The notes below the pieces were generated by a model. The model did not search any database, had not been told where the DNA came from, and saw nothing but the letters and a program-made list of their open reading frames with translations. DNA of 14,803 nucleotides from contig CAZZIZ010000077.1 in the NCBI GenBank assembly GCA_964654535.1, positions 1 through 14,803 of the forward strand. Reading direction: 5' to 3'. How positions within the stretch are numbered: the stretch's first letter is position 1; each line of letters begins with the position of its first letter. Below, piece by piece: positions 8,256 to 14,632 of the stretch. Made by a program: the position numbers and the translations under genes. The DNA comes from CAZZIZ01 sp964654535. GTDB taxonomy: Bacteria > Bacteroidota > Bacteroidia > Chitinophagales > UBA2359.

Positions 8256-9459
8256 TGCCCAGTGCCCCTGCTATGTAAGCAGTAGTCCAGGCGGCTTGAA
8301 AGTTATAGCCACCAGTAATGCCATCAATATTTAACACTTCGCCCGCGAAGTAGAGCTTGGGGTGTAATTTGCTCTGCATTGTTTTGATGTTTACTTCAGA
8401 TAAATCGATACCGCCAGCGGTAACAAACTCTTCCTTGAAGGTTGTTTTTCCCTGCACGGAATAAGTGTCGTGGCAGAGCGTATTGCCCAATTTGTTGAGC
8501 GATTTTTTGGAGAGCTCCGCCCACTTTTTGTCCTCGGGAATTTCGCATTTCGCGAGGAGAAATAGCCACAGGCGTTCGGGTAACTGAAATGGTCGTGTGT
8601 TGCGTAGTAGTTTTTTAGGATGCGTACTTATGATTTCTTGTAAGTCACTTTTTACTTTTTCCTGATTGCTTTCTTGCGCCCAACTTACCTGCGCGGTAAA
8701 GTTGTATTCTTTGGCGTTTAATTCGCGGGCCGCGAGCGCTGAGAGTTTCAAAACTGCGGGGCCGCTCATTCCCCAATGGGTAATAAGAATAGGGCCAGTA
8801 GTTTTTAATTTGCTGCTTTCTACGGATATAGCCGCATTGGGCGCCACGAGGCCTTTCAGTTTTATGATGGCTTCGTTGGGCATATTGAAAGTGAACAACG
8901 AAGGCACGGGATCAATAATACTGTGTCCAACTTTACGAAGCCAATCGAATCCTTTGCTGCTCGGTGATCCGCCGGTAGCGATAATGACCTTATCAAAAGT
9001 CTGCGCGCTGTCTTTGAACTTTAACTCTACTGCGTCTTCTTTGGGGAAAATAGCTTTGACAGCTGCGCCTAGTTTTATTGTAATTCCCAAGCGTTTTGTT
9101 TCCTGCATAAAACAATCGATGATGCTCTGCGAGTCGTCGCTAGTGGGAAACATACGCAGGTCTTCTTGCGCGTAGAGCTTTATTCCTCTGCTCTCGAACC
9201 AATCAATGGTGTCTTTAGTGCTGAACTGTTGAAATGCTTTTTTGAGTTCTTTGCCTCCTCGGGGATAGGCTTTGCTTAGTGCCGAAATGCTGGTGGTGGC
9301 GTTGCAGACGTTGCAACGTCCGCCGCCGGAGATTTTTACTTTAGAAAGAAGTTTTTTGCTTTTTTCGAAAATGCTGACTGCAGCTTGGGGATGCGATTCT
9401 TTGGCTTTTATGGCGGCAAAGAATCCTGCCGCTCCTCCGCCTATGATCGCAATTTGCAT
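8248..9459 (-). CDS. BaiN/HI0933-type NAD(P)/FAD-dependent oxidoreductase
   Basis: 403-residue flavoprotein of the HI0933/YhiN (BaiN-RdsA) family. It has an N-terminal Rossmann FAD site MQIAIIGGGAAGFFAA (GGGAAG at 7-12, acidic E32 ending the second strand), the family block KISGGGRCNVCNA (about 42-54), an internal IIATGGSPSSKG and a C-terminal YFAGEVLNIDGITGGYNFQAAW. The last contributes to FAD binding. Its physiological substrate is uncertain; annotations such as aminoacetone oxidase or bile-acid reductase come from single members and should not be transferred. The frame is open to 9504, but MQIAIIGGG at 9459 is the start because the Rossmann strand begins there. A TACCTTTAC string (9471-9463) sits 3 bp upstream, which suggests a leaderless or nearly leaderless mRNA. 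It is first in a co-directional trio with the M42 and AlkB-type genes. Confidence 0.88.
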   Translation of the reverse strand: MQIAIIGGGAAGFFAAIKAKESHPQAAVSIFEKSKKLLSKVKISGGGRCNVCNATTSISALSKAYPRGGKELKKAFQQFSTKDTIDWFESRGIKLYAQEDLRMFPTSDDSQSIIDCFMQETKRLGITIKLGAAVKAIFPKEDAVELKFKDSAQTFDKVIIATGGSPSSKGFDWLRKVGHSIIDPVPSLFTFNMPNEAIIKLKGLVAPNAAISVESSKLKTTGPILITHWGMSGPAVLKLSALAARELNAKEYNFTAQVSWAQESNQEKVKSDLQEIISTHPKKLLRNTRPFQLPERLWLFLLAKCEIPEDKKWAELSKKSLNKLGNTLCHDTYSVQGKTTFKEEFVTAGGIDLSEVNIKTMQSKLHPKLYFAGEVLNIDGITGGYNFQAAWTTAYIAGALGKS

Positions 9460-9462
9460 GGT

Positions 9463-9471
9463 GTAAAGGTA
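9463..9471 (-). promoter_or_regulatory. Candidate Bacteroidota -7 promoter element for the flavoprotein gene
   Basis: On the minus strand the sequence reads TACCTTTAC followed by ACC and the ATG. This matches TAnnTTTG except for the last base. No clear -33 TTG partner was found at the usual spacing. If used, the transcript would start at or very near the start codon. Confidence 0.35.
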
Positions 9472-9596
9472 AAGTGTCTTACTGGAAATGTTGGGTGTCC
9501 CCACCTTTTATTGGTTCGTGTCGGCGCGGATCATCCTAGCGACGAAGAATTAGTTTATTCGATTAAGAGAGAACGGAGTTGACCCTCGCGAAAATC

Positions 9597-9691
9597 CACC
9601 CCGTTTCTCCCTTAAAAAGGAGGAGGTATTTTTTCTTTCGTCTTGTTGCAGCCGAATCCACAGAGTTATCGCCAGCGCTCGAAATGACTTT
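9597..9691 (+). repeat. Composite intergenic repeat, copy 1 (C-rich/TTAAAA/G-rich hairpin plus GAATCC...CTCGAAATGACTTT)
   Basis: CTCCCTTAAAAAGGAGGAGG near 9607-9626 forms a hairpin. About 13 bp on, GTCTTG then CGAATCCACAGA...CGCTCGAAATGACTTT (9640-9691) matches 10463-10511 at most positions. The same two blocks occur in the same order in copy 2, so they appear to be parts of one dispersed unit. Motifs of this type recur between genes in many Bacteroidota genomes. Confidence 0.55.
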
Positions 9692-9721
9692 TATTTTCTT
9701 TTTCGCATAGGGTCAAAAAAA

Positions 9722-9746
9722 GACCGCACCTATGTCAAGTGCGGTC
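9722..9746 (-). terminator. Intrinsic terminator on the minus strand with no obvious upstream gene
   Basis: GACCGCAC (9722-9729) and GTGCGGTC (9739-9746) pair perfectly around a 9-nt loop. Read on the minus strand, the stem is followed directly by a run of seven T (plus-strand A-run ending at 9721). This is the classic form of a Rho-independent terminator for leftward transcription. No minus-strand coding gene lies within the 900 bp to its right, so either a small RNA ends here or the hairpin serves as a transcriptional insulator. Confidence 0.6.
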
Positions 9747-9806
9747 GCGCTAAAGTGTTATGATTTTAAAAACCTATAATCGGAAATGTTGGTTACAAAT
9801 TTGGGC

Positions 9807-9869
9807 GATGCTAATAAGCTGGATAATCAGCTTCATCTAATCTGCATATAGTTAAAGCCTTGGGGCTTT
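9807..9869 (+). other. Two adjacent small hairpins
   Basis: GATG...AAGCTG (9816-9821) pairs with CAGCTT (9828-9833)...CATC around GATAAT. AAAGCC (9854-9859) pairs with GGCTTT (9864-9869) around TTGG and is followed by GTTTTG. They could be parts of a small structured RNA, with the second as a weak plus-strand terminator. No promoter could be assigned. Confidence 0.3.
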
Positions 9870-10048
9870 GTTTTGAATTTCACTACTCGGCGTTTGCTAG
9901 TGTAGTTGCAAAAACTGTTCTGAAATGCACCCAAGCTTAAACAGCCCCTGTGTTTGGTAGTTATTATTCTGATTTTGGTAGAAAATTGGGGTTTATTGAC
10001 TCGACATTTTGTGACCAGTGGCCTTGTAAAATTGCTGGCAACTGTCTA

Positions 10049-10260
10049 GCGTGAGGGATAGTATGTATGCGACCAAAGGGAGCAGTGCTGAGTGTTGCTG
10101 CGCTATGCTCGACTTAGCGCCTTAGCGCTAGATGTCGGGCATGTTGCGCGGCCACTCAGTACCGCAGCGAATGCGGAGTACAGGATAGCCCGGCCCTGAG
10201 TAAACGGAGGCTTGTTGGTCGCCAGACCAACAAGCCGGAGTGAGCGAAGGGACACGCCCA
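10049..10260 (+). repeat. Structured intergenic repeat, copy B (most regular)
   Basis: Runs from GCGTGAGGGATAG (10049-10061) to GGGACACGCCCA (10249-10260), 212 bp. After a fixed block (TATGCGACCAAAGGGAG) comes a long hairpin at 10088-10159: CTGAGTG pairs with CACTCAG, CTGCGC with GCGCGG, and ATGCTCGAC..TAGCGC with GCGCTA..GTCGGGCAT around CTTA. Next is a short hairpin, CCGCA-GCGAA-TGCGG (10162-10176), then the fixed core GGAGTACAGGATAGCCCGGC. A perfect 12-bp stem follows, GGCTTGTTGGTC (10209-10220) with GACCAACAAGCC (10225-10236) around GCCA. There is no coding potential. Confidence 0.7.
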
Positions 10261-10313
10261 GAAGATTACTGTTAGGTACTTAATATTGTAGCAATACCTT
10301 CTGCGCGTTTCAA

Positions 10314-10511
10314 AACCCTCCTCAGACCTCCCTTAAAAGGAAGGGGGATTCTCGGAGAATCAATAAAGATGAAAGCTCCACTCCCTCGTGAGGGAGGGGC
10401 TGGAGGAGGGTTGTAGCGAGGATTAATTTTGTCCAATCAATTCTTAAGTGTATAGTTCAGGCGTCTTGCAAGCGAATCCTCAGATTTCTCGGCTTCGCTC
10501 GAAATGACTTT
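10314..10511 (+). repeat. Composite intergenic repeat, copy 2 (expanded)
   Basis: AACCCTCCTC (10314-10323) pairs with GAGGAGGGTT (10403-10412) as a perfect 10-bp outer stem. Inside are CCTTAAAAGG, ATTCTC-G-GAGAAT (10348-10360) and CTCCCTC-GT-GAGGGAG (10381-10396). The second block, GCGAATCCTCAGATTTCTCG...CGCTCGAAATGACTTT (10471-10511), matches 9651-9691 of copy 1. Confidence 0.6.
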
Positions 10512-10539
10512 CGTTTTGTGCTATACCGCCTCTACTTTG

Positions 10540-10590
10540 CAAAACCCTCCTCAGACCTGCCTTAAAAGGAAGGGGCTGGGGGAGGATTAC
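10540..10590 (+). repeat. Third copy of the C-rich/TTAAAA/G-rich hairpin block
   Basis: CAAAACCCTCCTCAGACCT then GCCTTAAAAGGAAGGGG repeats the start of copy 2 (10311-10345) almost exactly and folds back on the following GGCTGGGGGAGGA to give a long imperfect hairpin. The GAATCC block is not repeated after it. Confidence 0.6.
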
Positions 10591-10736
10591 CCGCCTTCTT
10601 GGTCGCTGAGCTACAGGCGTACCTGACTGGTCACCTGACCAGTTTATGCACGCCCTAGTCAAGCGACCAGTTAAACTGATTTCCACCTTGTCCCTCATTT
10701 GTTCAATACTTTAATACGCTGTTAACCTAAGCGCAA

Positions 10737-10744
10737 TACTTTTG
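10737..10744 (+). promoter_or_regulatory. Bacteroidota -7 promoter element of the AspT-type transporter gene
   Basis: TACTTTTG matches TAnnTTTG exactly and ends 5 bp before the ATG at 10750, so transcription should begin at or within a few bases of the start codon. A good -33 TTG at the usual 17-23 bp spacing is not seen. Initiation at the second in-frame ATG (10759) is possible if the transcript starts slightly later. Confidence 0.45.
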
Positions 10745-10749
10745 CAGCG

Positions 10750-12378
10750 ATGATTGAAATGCTCTCACAATATCCTTTGGTTCTACTATTCTTAGTAGCC
10801 TCCCTGGGCTACTTGGTGGGTAGTTTTAAAATCGGCGGATTCTCGCTCGGTGTGGCGGCCATACTTTTTGTGGGCTTGTTCTTCGGCGCCGTCGATCCAC
10901 GTTTACAAATTCCCGATATCGTTTTACAGTTGGGCCTTTCTATATACGTATACTCCATTGGGCTTAGCTCGGGGCCAGCATTTTTTGAATCTTATCGGCG
11001 CAACGGTATACGCGACTTCTCTTTTCTGGTTGTTATGCTCCTGACTTCGGGTTTAATGGCCGCGGCTGTATTCTATGTTTTCGACATAAGCTCGGCAACA
11101 GTAGCGGGACTTTATTGTGGCAGTTCCACCAACACGCCAGCGCTGGCCGGGGTCTTAGACCTTATTACCAACGGTTATGAAGATGCTGCGGCTGCTGGTT
11201 TGACTCAGCAAGCGGTTATTGGCTATTCCTACTCTTATCCTATGGGAGTTATGGGCGGTATCATTGCTATTGTCATTATGGAAAAACTGATGAGCATCGA
11301 CTACAAAGCCGAGGCGCATAAACTGCGACGCATTTATCCCGTTGGCGAAAAGGTTACCAGTCGTACCGTAAAAATTACCAATCCCGATATTTGTGATATT
11401 ACCCTGCGCAACCTACGCATAGAGCACGAGTGGTTAATCAACTTTGGTCGGGTGTACAAGGACGGCAAGGTTAGTCTATCGCATCCCGATGTAACCTTGA
11501 ACTTAGGTGATCTAGTAATGATAGTAGGGAACAAAGAAGACCTGGACTTCGCAACAATCATTCTAGGTGAAACGACTAAGTCATCATTTACTTATGACCG
11601 AACGGAATTCGACGGTCGCCGAATATTCTTATCCAACTCGGAGTTGGTGGGTAAATCTATTTCGTCGCTTAATCTGCGCGAAAAGTACAATGCCATAGTT
11701 ACGCGTATTCGTCGTGGCGATATAGAGATGTTGGTCAACGCCGACACCGTTTTGGAGTTGGGCGATCGGGTTCGATTTATGGCGGAGCGAAAAGACATGA
11801 ATGCCATTTCCGAATACTTCGGCGACTCCTATGCACAATCGAGTAAGGTAAACTTGTTTTCATTTGGCTTGGGCATAGGTCTGGGCTTGTTGCTGGGTAG
11901 CATCCAAATCCCTTTTGGTGCCAATGGCGTTTTCCAATTGGGTTATGCTGGCGGGCCGCTCATCGTTGGCCTTATACTCGGTGCGCTACGCAGAACGGGG
12001 AGCATAGTTTGGATTCTTCCTTACAGCGCCAACGTTACCCTTCAGCAGATAGGACTTATTTTATTGTTGTCGGTTATTGGGGTGCGATCGGGTAGTGCTT
12101 TTATAGATAGTTTTTCGGCCGACGCAGGAATAGTTTTTATGGGAAGCGTTGGTATCAGTATTTTAACCGCTATGCTTATGCTCTTTGTGGGTTATAAGTT
12201 GGTAAAGATTCCTTTTACCGTTTTAATGGGTATGGTTTCCAATCAGCCCGCTATTTTGGATTTCGCTATCGAACGTTCGGGCAACCGCATACCCATGAAC
12301 GGTTTCACTATGATTTTTCCTATTGCGTTGATTATGAAAATACTTATCGCGCAGTTGCTCTTTACGGCATTAAGCTAG
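10750..12378 (+). CDS. AspT/YidE/YbjL-type (AAE family) transporter with two TrkA-C domains
   Basis: 542-residue inner-membrane protein of the aspartate:alanine exchanger family. The architecture is complete: hydrophobic Asp-Al-exchange half at about 5-185, two cytoplasmic TrkA-C (RCK-C) domains at about 200-275 (ending NLGDLVMIVGNKEDL) and 290-365 (ending ELGDRVRFMAERKDM), then a second hydrophobic half at about 372-540. Each half carries the family's short re-entrant-type signature, GSSTNTPALAGV in the first and GMVSNQPAILDFA in the second. AspT itself swaps aspartate for alanine, but most Bacteroidota members have no proven substrate. Two starts (10750 and 10759) are possible; 10750 is kept. 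The stop codon lies 9 bp inside the 3' end of the convergent unknown gene. Confidence 0.9.
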   Translation: MIEMLSQYPLVLLFLVASLGYLVGSFKIGGFSLGVAAILFVGLFFGAVDPRLQIPDIVLQLGLSIYVYSIGLSSGPAFFESYRRNGIRDFSFLVVMLLTSGLMAAAVFYVFDISSATVAGLYCGSSTNTPALAGVLDLITNGYEDAAAAGLTQQAVIGYSYSYPMGVMGGIIAIVIMEKLMSIDYKAEAHKLRRIYPVGEKVTSRTVKITNPDICDITLRNLRIEHEWLINFGRVYKDGKVSLSHPDVTLNLGDLVMIVGNKEDLDFATIILGETTKSSFTYDRTEFDGRRIFLSNSELVGKSISSLNLREKYNAIVTRIRRGDIEMLVNADTVLELGDRVRFMAERKDMNAISEYFGDSYAQSSKVNLFSFGLGIGLGLLLGSIQIPFGANGVFQLGYAGGPLIVGLILGALRRTGSIVWILPYSANVTLQQIGLILLLSVIGVRSGSAFIDSFSADAGIVFMGSVGISILTAMLMLFVGYKLVKIPFTVLMGMVSNQPAILDFAIERSGNRIPMNGFTMIFPIALIMKILIAQLLFTALS

Positions 12379-13083
12379 CATACCTTTGCTCGCCAAATCC
12401 TGAAACTGCTCCGATTTTAACTTAAGCAAAGTAAAAAAGCCATCGCGGTTTATCGTTGCGGCAAATTTATAATCCTTCACCCCCGCATCGATTAAAAACA
12501 AATTGAGTCCGTGCAAGAACTCGTTGTCAAAAGTTTTGCCGCCCAGTCGAATGCTGTGCACCCGATCCTCCAGCTGCAGTTTTATTTCTCGCTTGTTGCC
12601 AGGCAGCTGAATCGCGGAAATCGACTCAGGTTGAAAGGAGCCGCCGCTCAGTTGCACAGCCAGTTGCAACAGCACCTCGTATGGTTCGGTAAATTCGAAG
12701 ACATCGGCCCGACGAAGTGTACTCACTATATAATCCGATTCGGGGAGCAAATCAGTCAGAGTCAAGCGCTTATCAAAATGCTGACCGCGCGTGTAAGCGG
12801 CGCCGGGCTGGGGTAGGTCTATAAATTCCTTGAGTTGTCGGGCTATGCAGAGATGCGTTTTGTACGGAATGTAAAAACCCTTGCGCAGTGCATCGTAAAT
12901 TAGAAAGTGCTCCTTGACTTCGCCTATACTATGGGCTATGGGCAGGAGACCCTTTTGGTGTTGGGGCGCTTCAAAGAAGGCATAGCTTCCCCAGTAATGT
13001 GCTTCAAAGCGCAGCTCCGAAGCAAACAGAATATTCAAAACATCTTGGAGCTCTAGAAGATTCTCTAGTGCCTGTGGATCCAA
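12370..13083 (-). CDS. Unknown protein (237 aa) downstream of and in frame with the CDGSH gene
   Basis: No family recognised. The predicted protein is soluble, without signal peptide or membrane segment. It begins with a leucine-rich helix (DPQALENLLELQDVLNILFASEL), has an aromatic segment (AHYWGSYAFFEA) and a mixed alpha/beta C-terminal half ending in DAGVKDYKFAATINRDGFFTLLKL. There is no ATG or GTG near the beginning. The best start is TTG at 13083, only 3 bp after the CDGSH stop and in the same frame; the next in-frame TTG is at residue 16. This implies coupled translation with the CDGSH protein or read-through of its TAA. The 3' end overlaps the stop of the transporter gene by 9 bp. Uninterrupted length and normal composition argue for a real gene. 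Confidence 0.7.
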   Translation of the reverse strand: MDPQALENLLELQDVLNILFASELRFEAHYWGSYAFFEAPQHQKGLLPIAHSIGEVKEHFLIYDALRKGFYIPYKTHLCIARQLKEFIDLPQPGAAYTRGQHFDKRLTLTDLLPESDYIVSTLRRADVFEFTEPYEVLLQLAVQLSGGSFQPESISAIQLPGNKREIKLQLEDRVHSIRLGGKTFDNEFLHGLNLFLIDAGVKDYKFAATINRDGFFTLLKLKSEQFQDLASKGMLA

Positions 13084-13086
13084 ATC

Positions 13087-13350
13087 TTACTTTTTCTTAA
13101 CCAGCTTGTTGTGACTGCCATCGCAGAAACCAGGCTTGCGTGTTTGCTTGCACTGACACATTACTACGTCAACAGTTTCGTCCGCCTTCATAGCAACTGG
13201 TTTAAACTCAGTTCCTTTATGAGAGCCGTCGCACCAGGGCTGCTTTTTCGATTTGCCGCAAGAACACCATTGATATGTCTTACCACCTTTAAGCGTTTCA
13301 GTAACTGGTTTTTTACGGGCTACTCTCCCTTTAGGTTTTGCTTTCGCCAT
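13087..13350 (-). CDS. CDGSH-type iron-sulfur protein with two [2Fe-2S] sites
   Basis: 87-residue small protein with two CDGSH zinc-finger-like motifs, each giving the 3Cys-1His ligand set of mitoNEET-type [2Fe-2S] clusters: C29, C31, C40 and H44 (CSCGKSKKQPWCDGSH), then C65, C67, C76 and H80 (CQCKQTRKPGFCDGSH). The N-terminal 20 residues are lysine/arginine-rich. Such proteins hold redox-active, labile clusters and are linked to electron or cluster transfer; the bacterial role is mostly unknown. The open frame extends to a TTG at 13383, but ATG 13350 is preferred because an AGGAAA stretch sits directly before it. It is followed in the same frame, after one TAA (13089-13087) and a GAT codon, by the unknown 237-residue ORF. 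Confidence 0.9.
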   Translation of the reverse strand: MAKAKPKGRVARKKPVTETLKGGKTYQWCSCGKSKKQPWCDGSHKGTEFKPVAMKADETVDVVMCQCKQTRKPGFCDGSHNKLVKKK

Positions 13351-13559
13351 TTTCCTATCTTTTATCTTCCTTATAATGGGCAATTTTCAGTCCGAAAACA
13401 AGTCCAGACGCCTTAGCCCGCTCCAATATAATGATATTTCGTCCCTGCCAAAAATCAGGAACAGGACTTCAGCCAACATCAATTTAATCTGTTGATAATA
13501 AGCTGTTTAGCCAAGTCGAATTAGACAAGTCCCATTCCGAAAAGTCAGCAGTGACCGTG
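13351..13559. other. Short gene-free gap upstream of the CDGSH gene
   Basis: No hairpin with a T-run and no promoter box close to consensus was found on either strand. It presumably contains the promoter of the CDGSH gene pair. Confidence 0.4.
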
Positions 13560-14285
13560 TTAGGCTTGGCCCAATATGCCCTTTACTCCTATCTCCGCCA
13601 ATCGATCCAGCGCCTTTTGCGCCTGTTCCACCAGCATATCTGGCGATACCGCTGTATCCAGCACTATACTAAAGGATCTGGCTTGGCAGAACAAAGTCCC
13701 ATCCACGCCTTGGAGCACTATGGTACAATCGCTCAAGTCGGTTATGCGGTAGTTCACCGATATATCCTCTCGCTTATCGTAGTCCTCAACCCGATCTATA
13801 ATGTCTCCAATAGGAACCGTTTGGTCCAGGTCAAAGCGCAATTCGTTCAAACCATTGCTAAACCACTGGTTAAAAGCATCCTTGTAAATAATCTCGCGGT
13901 TTTTAAAGTTGAAAACGCGGCGGGTCAGCAAGTACAAATCTGCTTTATCCTGCGACTGAGTCATCGTCAAGCTGAAGTCAAAATCTTTGGTTTGCAACAT
14001 GGCCTCACCCTTATCGCTACGCTGCACGTTCAAGTCGCGGCGCTTATAGTTTAGCGATTCATTAAAAAAGCGCACCGCTTCGTCCATTTGATCGTCTAGA
14101 AAAGATTGAGCGATCTTTTGAATCCACGATTCGTGATAAGCGCTAATCGCTTTAGGGTTTTGGTGATAGCGTTTTACAAATCCTGGTAGCGTCTTCACCG
14201 CTTGCGACTCTGAACCCAGCATAGATGCGTTGCTAATATTTAATTCCTTGTCGCTAAGACCGACACCACCTTCTTGCTGAGCCAT
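13560..14285 (-). CDS. Unknown soluble protein, 241 aa
   Basis: No family recognised. The protein is hydrophilic, without signal peptide or membrane segment. The first half is helical and charged (KRYHQNPKAISAYHESWIQKIAQSFLDDQMDEAVRFFNESLNYKRRDL). The middle is rich in beta-type strands (KDFDFSLTMTQSQDKADLYLLTRRVFNF) and the end has a helix (EQAQKALDRLAEIGVKGIL). The length is uninterrupted and the composition normal, so it is most likely expressed. ATG 14285 is the start; a TAACTTGC string (14300-14293) upstream is one or two changes from a -7 box. It is probably monocistronic: 209 bp separate it from the CDGSH start on the same strand, and repeat copy C lies upstream. Confidence 0.7.
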   Translation of the reverse strand: MAQQEGGVGLSDKELNISNASMLGSESQAVKTLPGFVKRYHQNPKAISAYHESWIQKIAQSFLDDQMDEAVRFFNESLNYKRRDLNVQRSDKGEAMLQTKDFDFSLTMTQSQDKADLYLLTRRVFNFKNREIIYKDAFNQWFSNGLNELRFDLDQTVPIGDIIDRVEDYDKREDISVNYRITDLSDCTIVLQGVDGTLFCQARSFSIVLDTAVSPDMLVEQAQKALDRLAEIGVKGILGQA

Positions 14286-14351
14286 TGAGCGCGCAAGTTA
14301 TGGATTTTATTTCGGGTCTTAGATAGGGGTATGTTGATGGGTAAAATTGTT

Positions 14352-14632
14352 TGGGCGTGCCCCACTCACTTCTAGGGCGGCCAACTCGCAAATCGCCATT
14401 TCCGCTACTCGCAATTTGCCTCTGCTGCAAAGCAGCAAGCAAAATTGCTACGTGGGAAAGCGATATTGCACCGTGCGCCCTAAGTTCGGGGTCGGGCTTA
14501 TCCAGCACTCCGCTTCGCTCCGGTCCCCTTCTTGTTCTGCCAAAGCAAATCTATCTACCGCAAGCGGTAAAGATTTACTGGCATCACAAAGGCGACTCCT
14601 CCCTTCGGTCGTATGCTTCCTATCCCTCACGC
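14352..14632 (-). repeat. Structured intergenic repeat, copy C (inverted, with the longest hairpin)
   Basis: On the minus strand it begins GCGTGAGGGATAG (14632-14620) and ends GGGGCACGCCCA (14363-14352). The fixed block GCATACGACCGAAGGGAG follows the start, as in copy B, and the core CCGGAGCGAAGCGGAGTGC...GGATAAGCCCGACCC is shared. A first hairpin occupies about 14540-14582 (GCAAATCT..TACCGC pairing with GCGGTA..AGATTT). A 110-nt near-continuous hairpin runs from 14373 to 14482. In plus-strand order its arms are TAGGGCG/CGCCCTA, GCAA/TTGC, TCGC/GCGA, TTTCC/GGAAA, GCAATTT/AAATTGC and TGCTGC/GCAGCA around AAA. Three open frames across it are by-products of the repeat. Confidence 0.68.

Larger units (their letters stand above)
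9505..10749. other. 1.2-kb gene-free region packed with repeats and hairpins
   Basis: No frame here encodes a recognisable protein. A frame at 10480-10698 (-) is generated by a repeat (its translation contains the HFERSREI string typical of this Bacteroidota repeat) and is not called. In order the region holds a C-rich/TTAAAA/G-rich hairpin and GAATCC-type repeat (about 9597-9691), a minus-strand terminator-like hairpin (9722-9746), two small hairpins (9807-9869), repeat copy B (10049-10260), a second set of the C-rich and GAATCC-type repeats (10314-10511), a third C-rich copy (10540-10590), and a small inverted repeat at 10626-10643 (ACTGGTC/GACCAGT). Confidence 0.65.

Noticed and set aside
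8666..9175. 169-residue plus-strand frame
   Set aside because: Lies antisense inside the flavoprotein gene, whose family motifs settle the coding strand.
10049..10590. Possible CRISPR array in the repeat-rich gap
   Set aside because: The repeats are not evenly spaced, are of different families, and no constant short repeat with unique spacers exists.
10480..10698. 72-residue minus-strand open frame in the gap before the transporter gene
   Set aside because: It lies across the GAATCC-type and C-rich repeats; its translation (ending NESHFERSREI) is a by-product of the repeat sequence.
13551..14054. 167-residue plus-strand frame opposite the unknown 241-residue gene
   Set aside because: It is the antisense shadow of a longer frame with better composition and start context.
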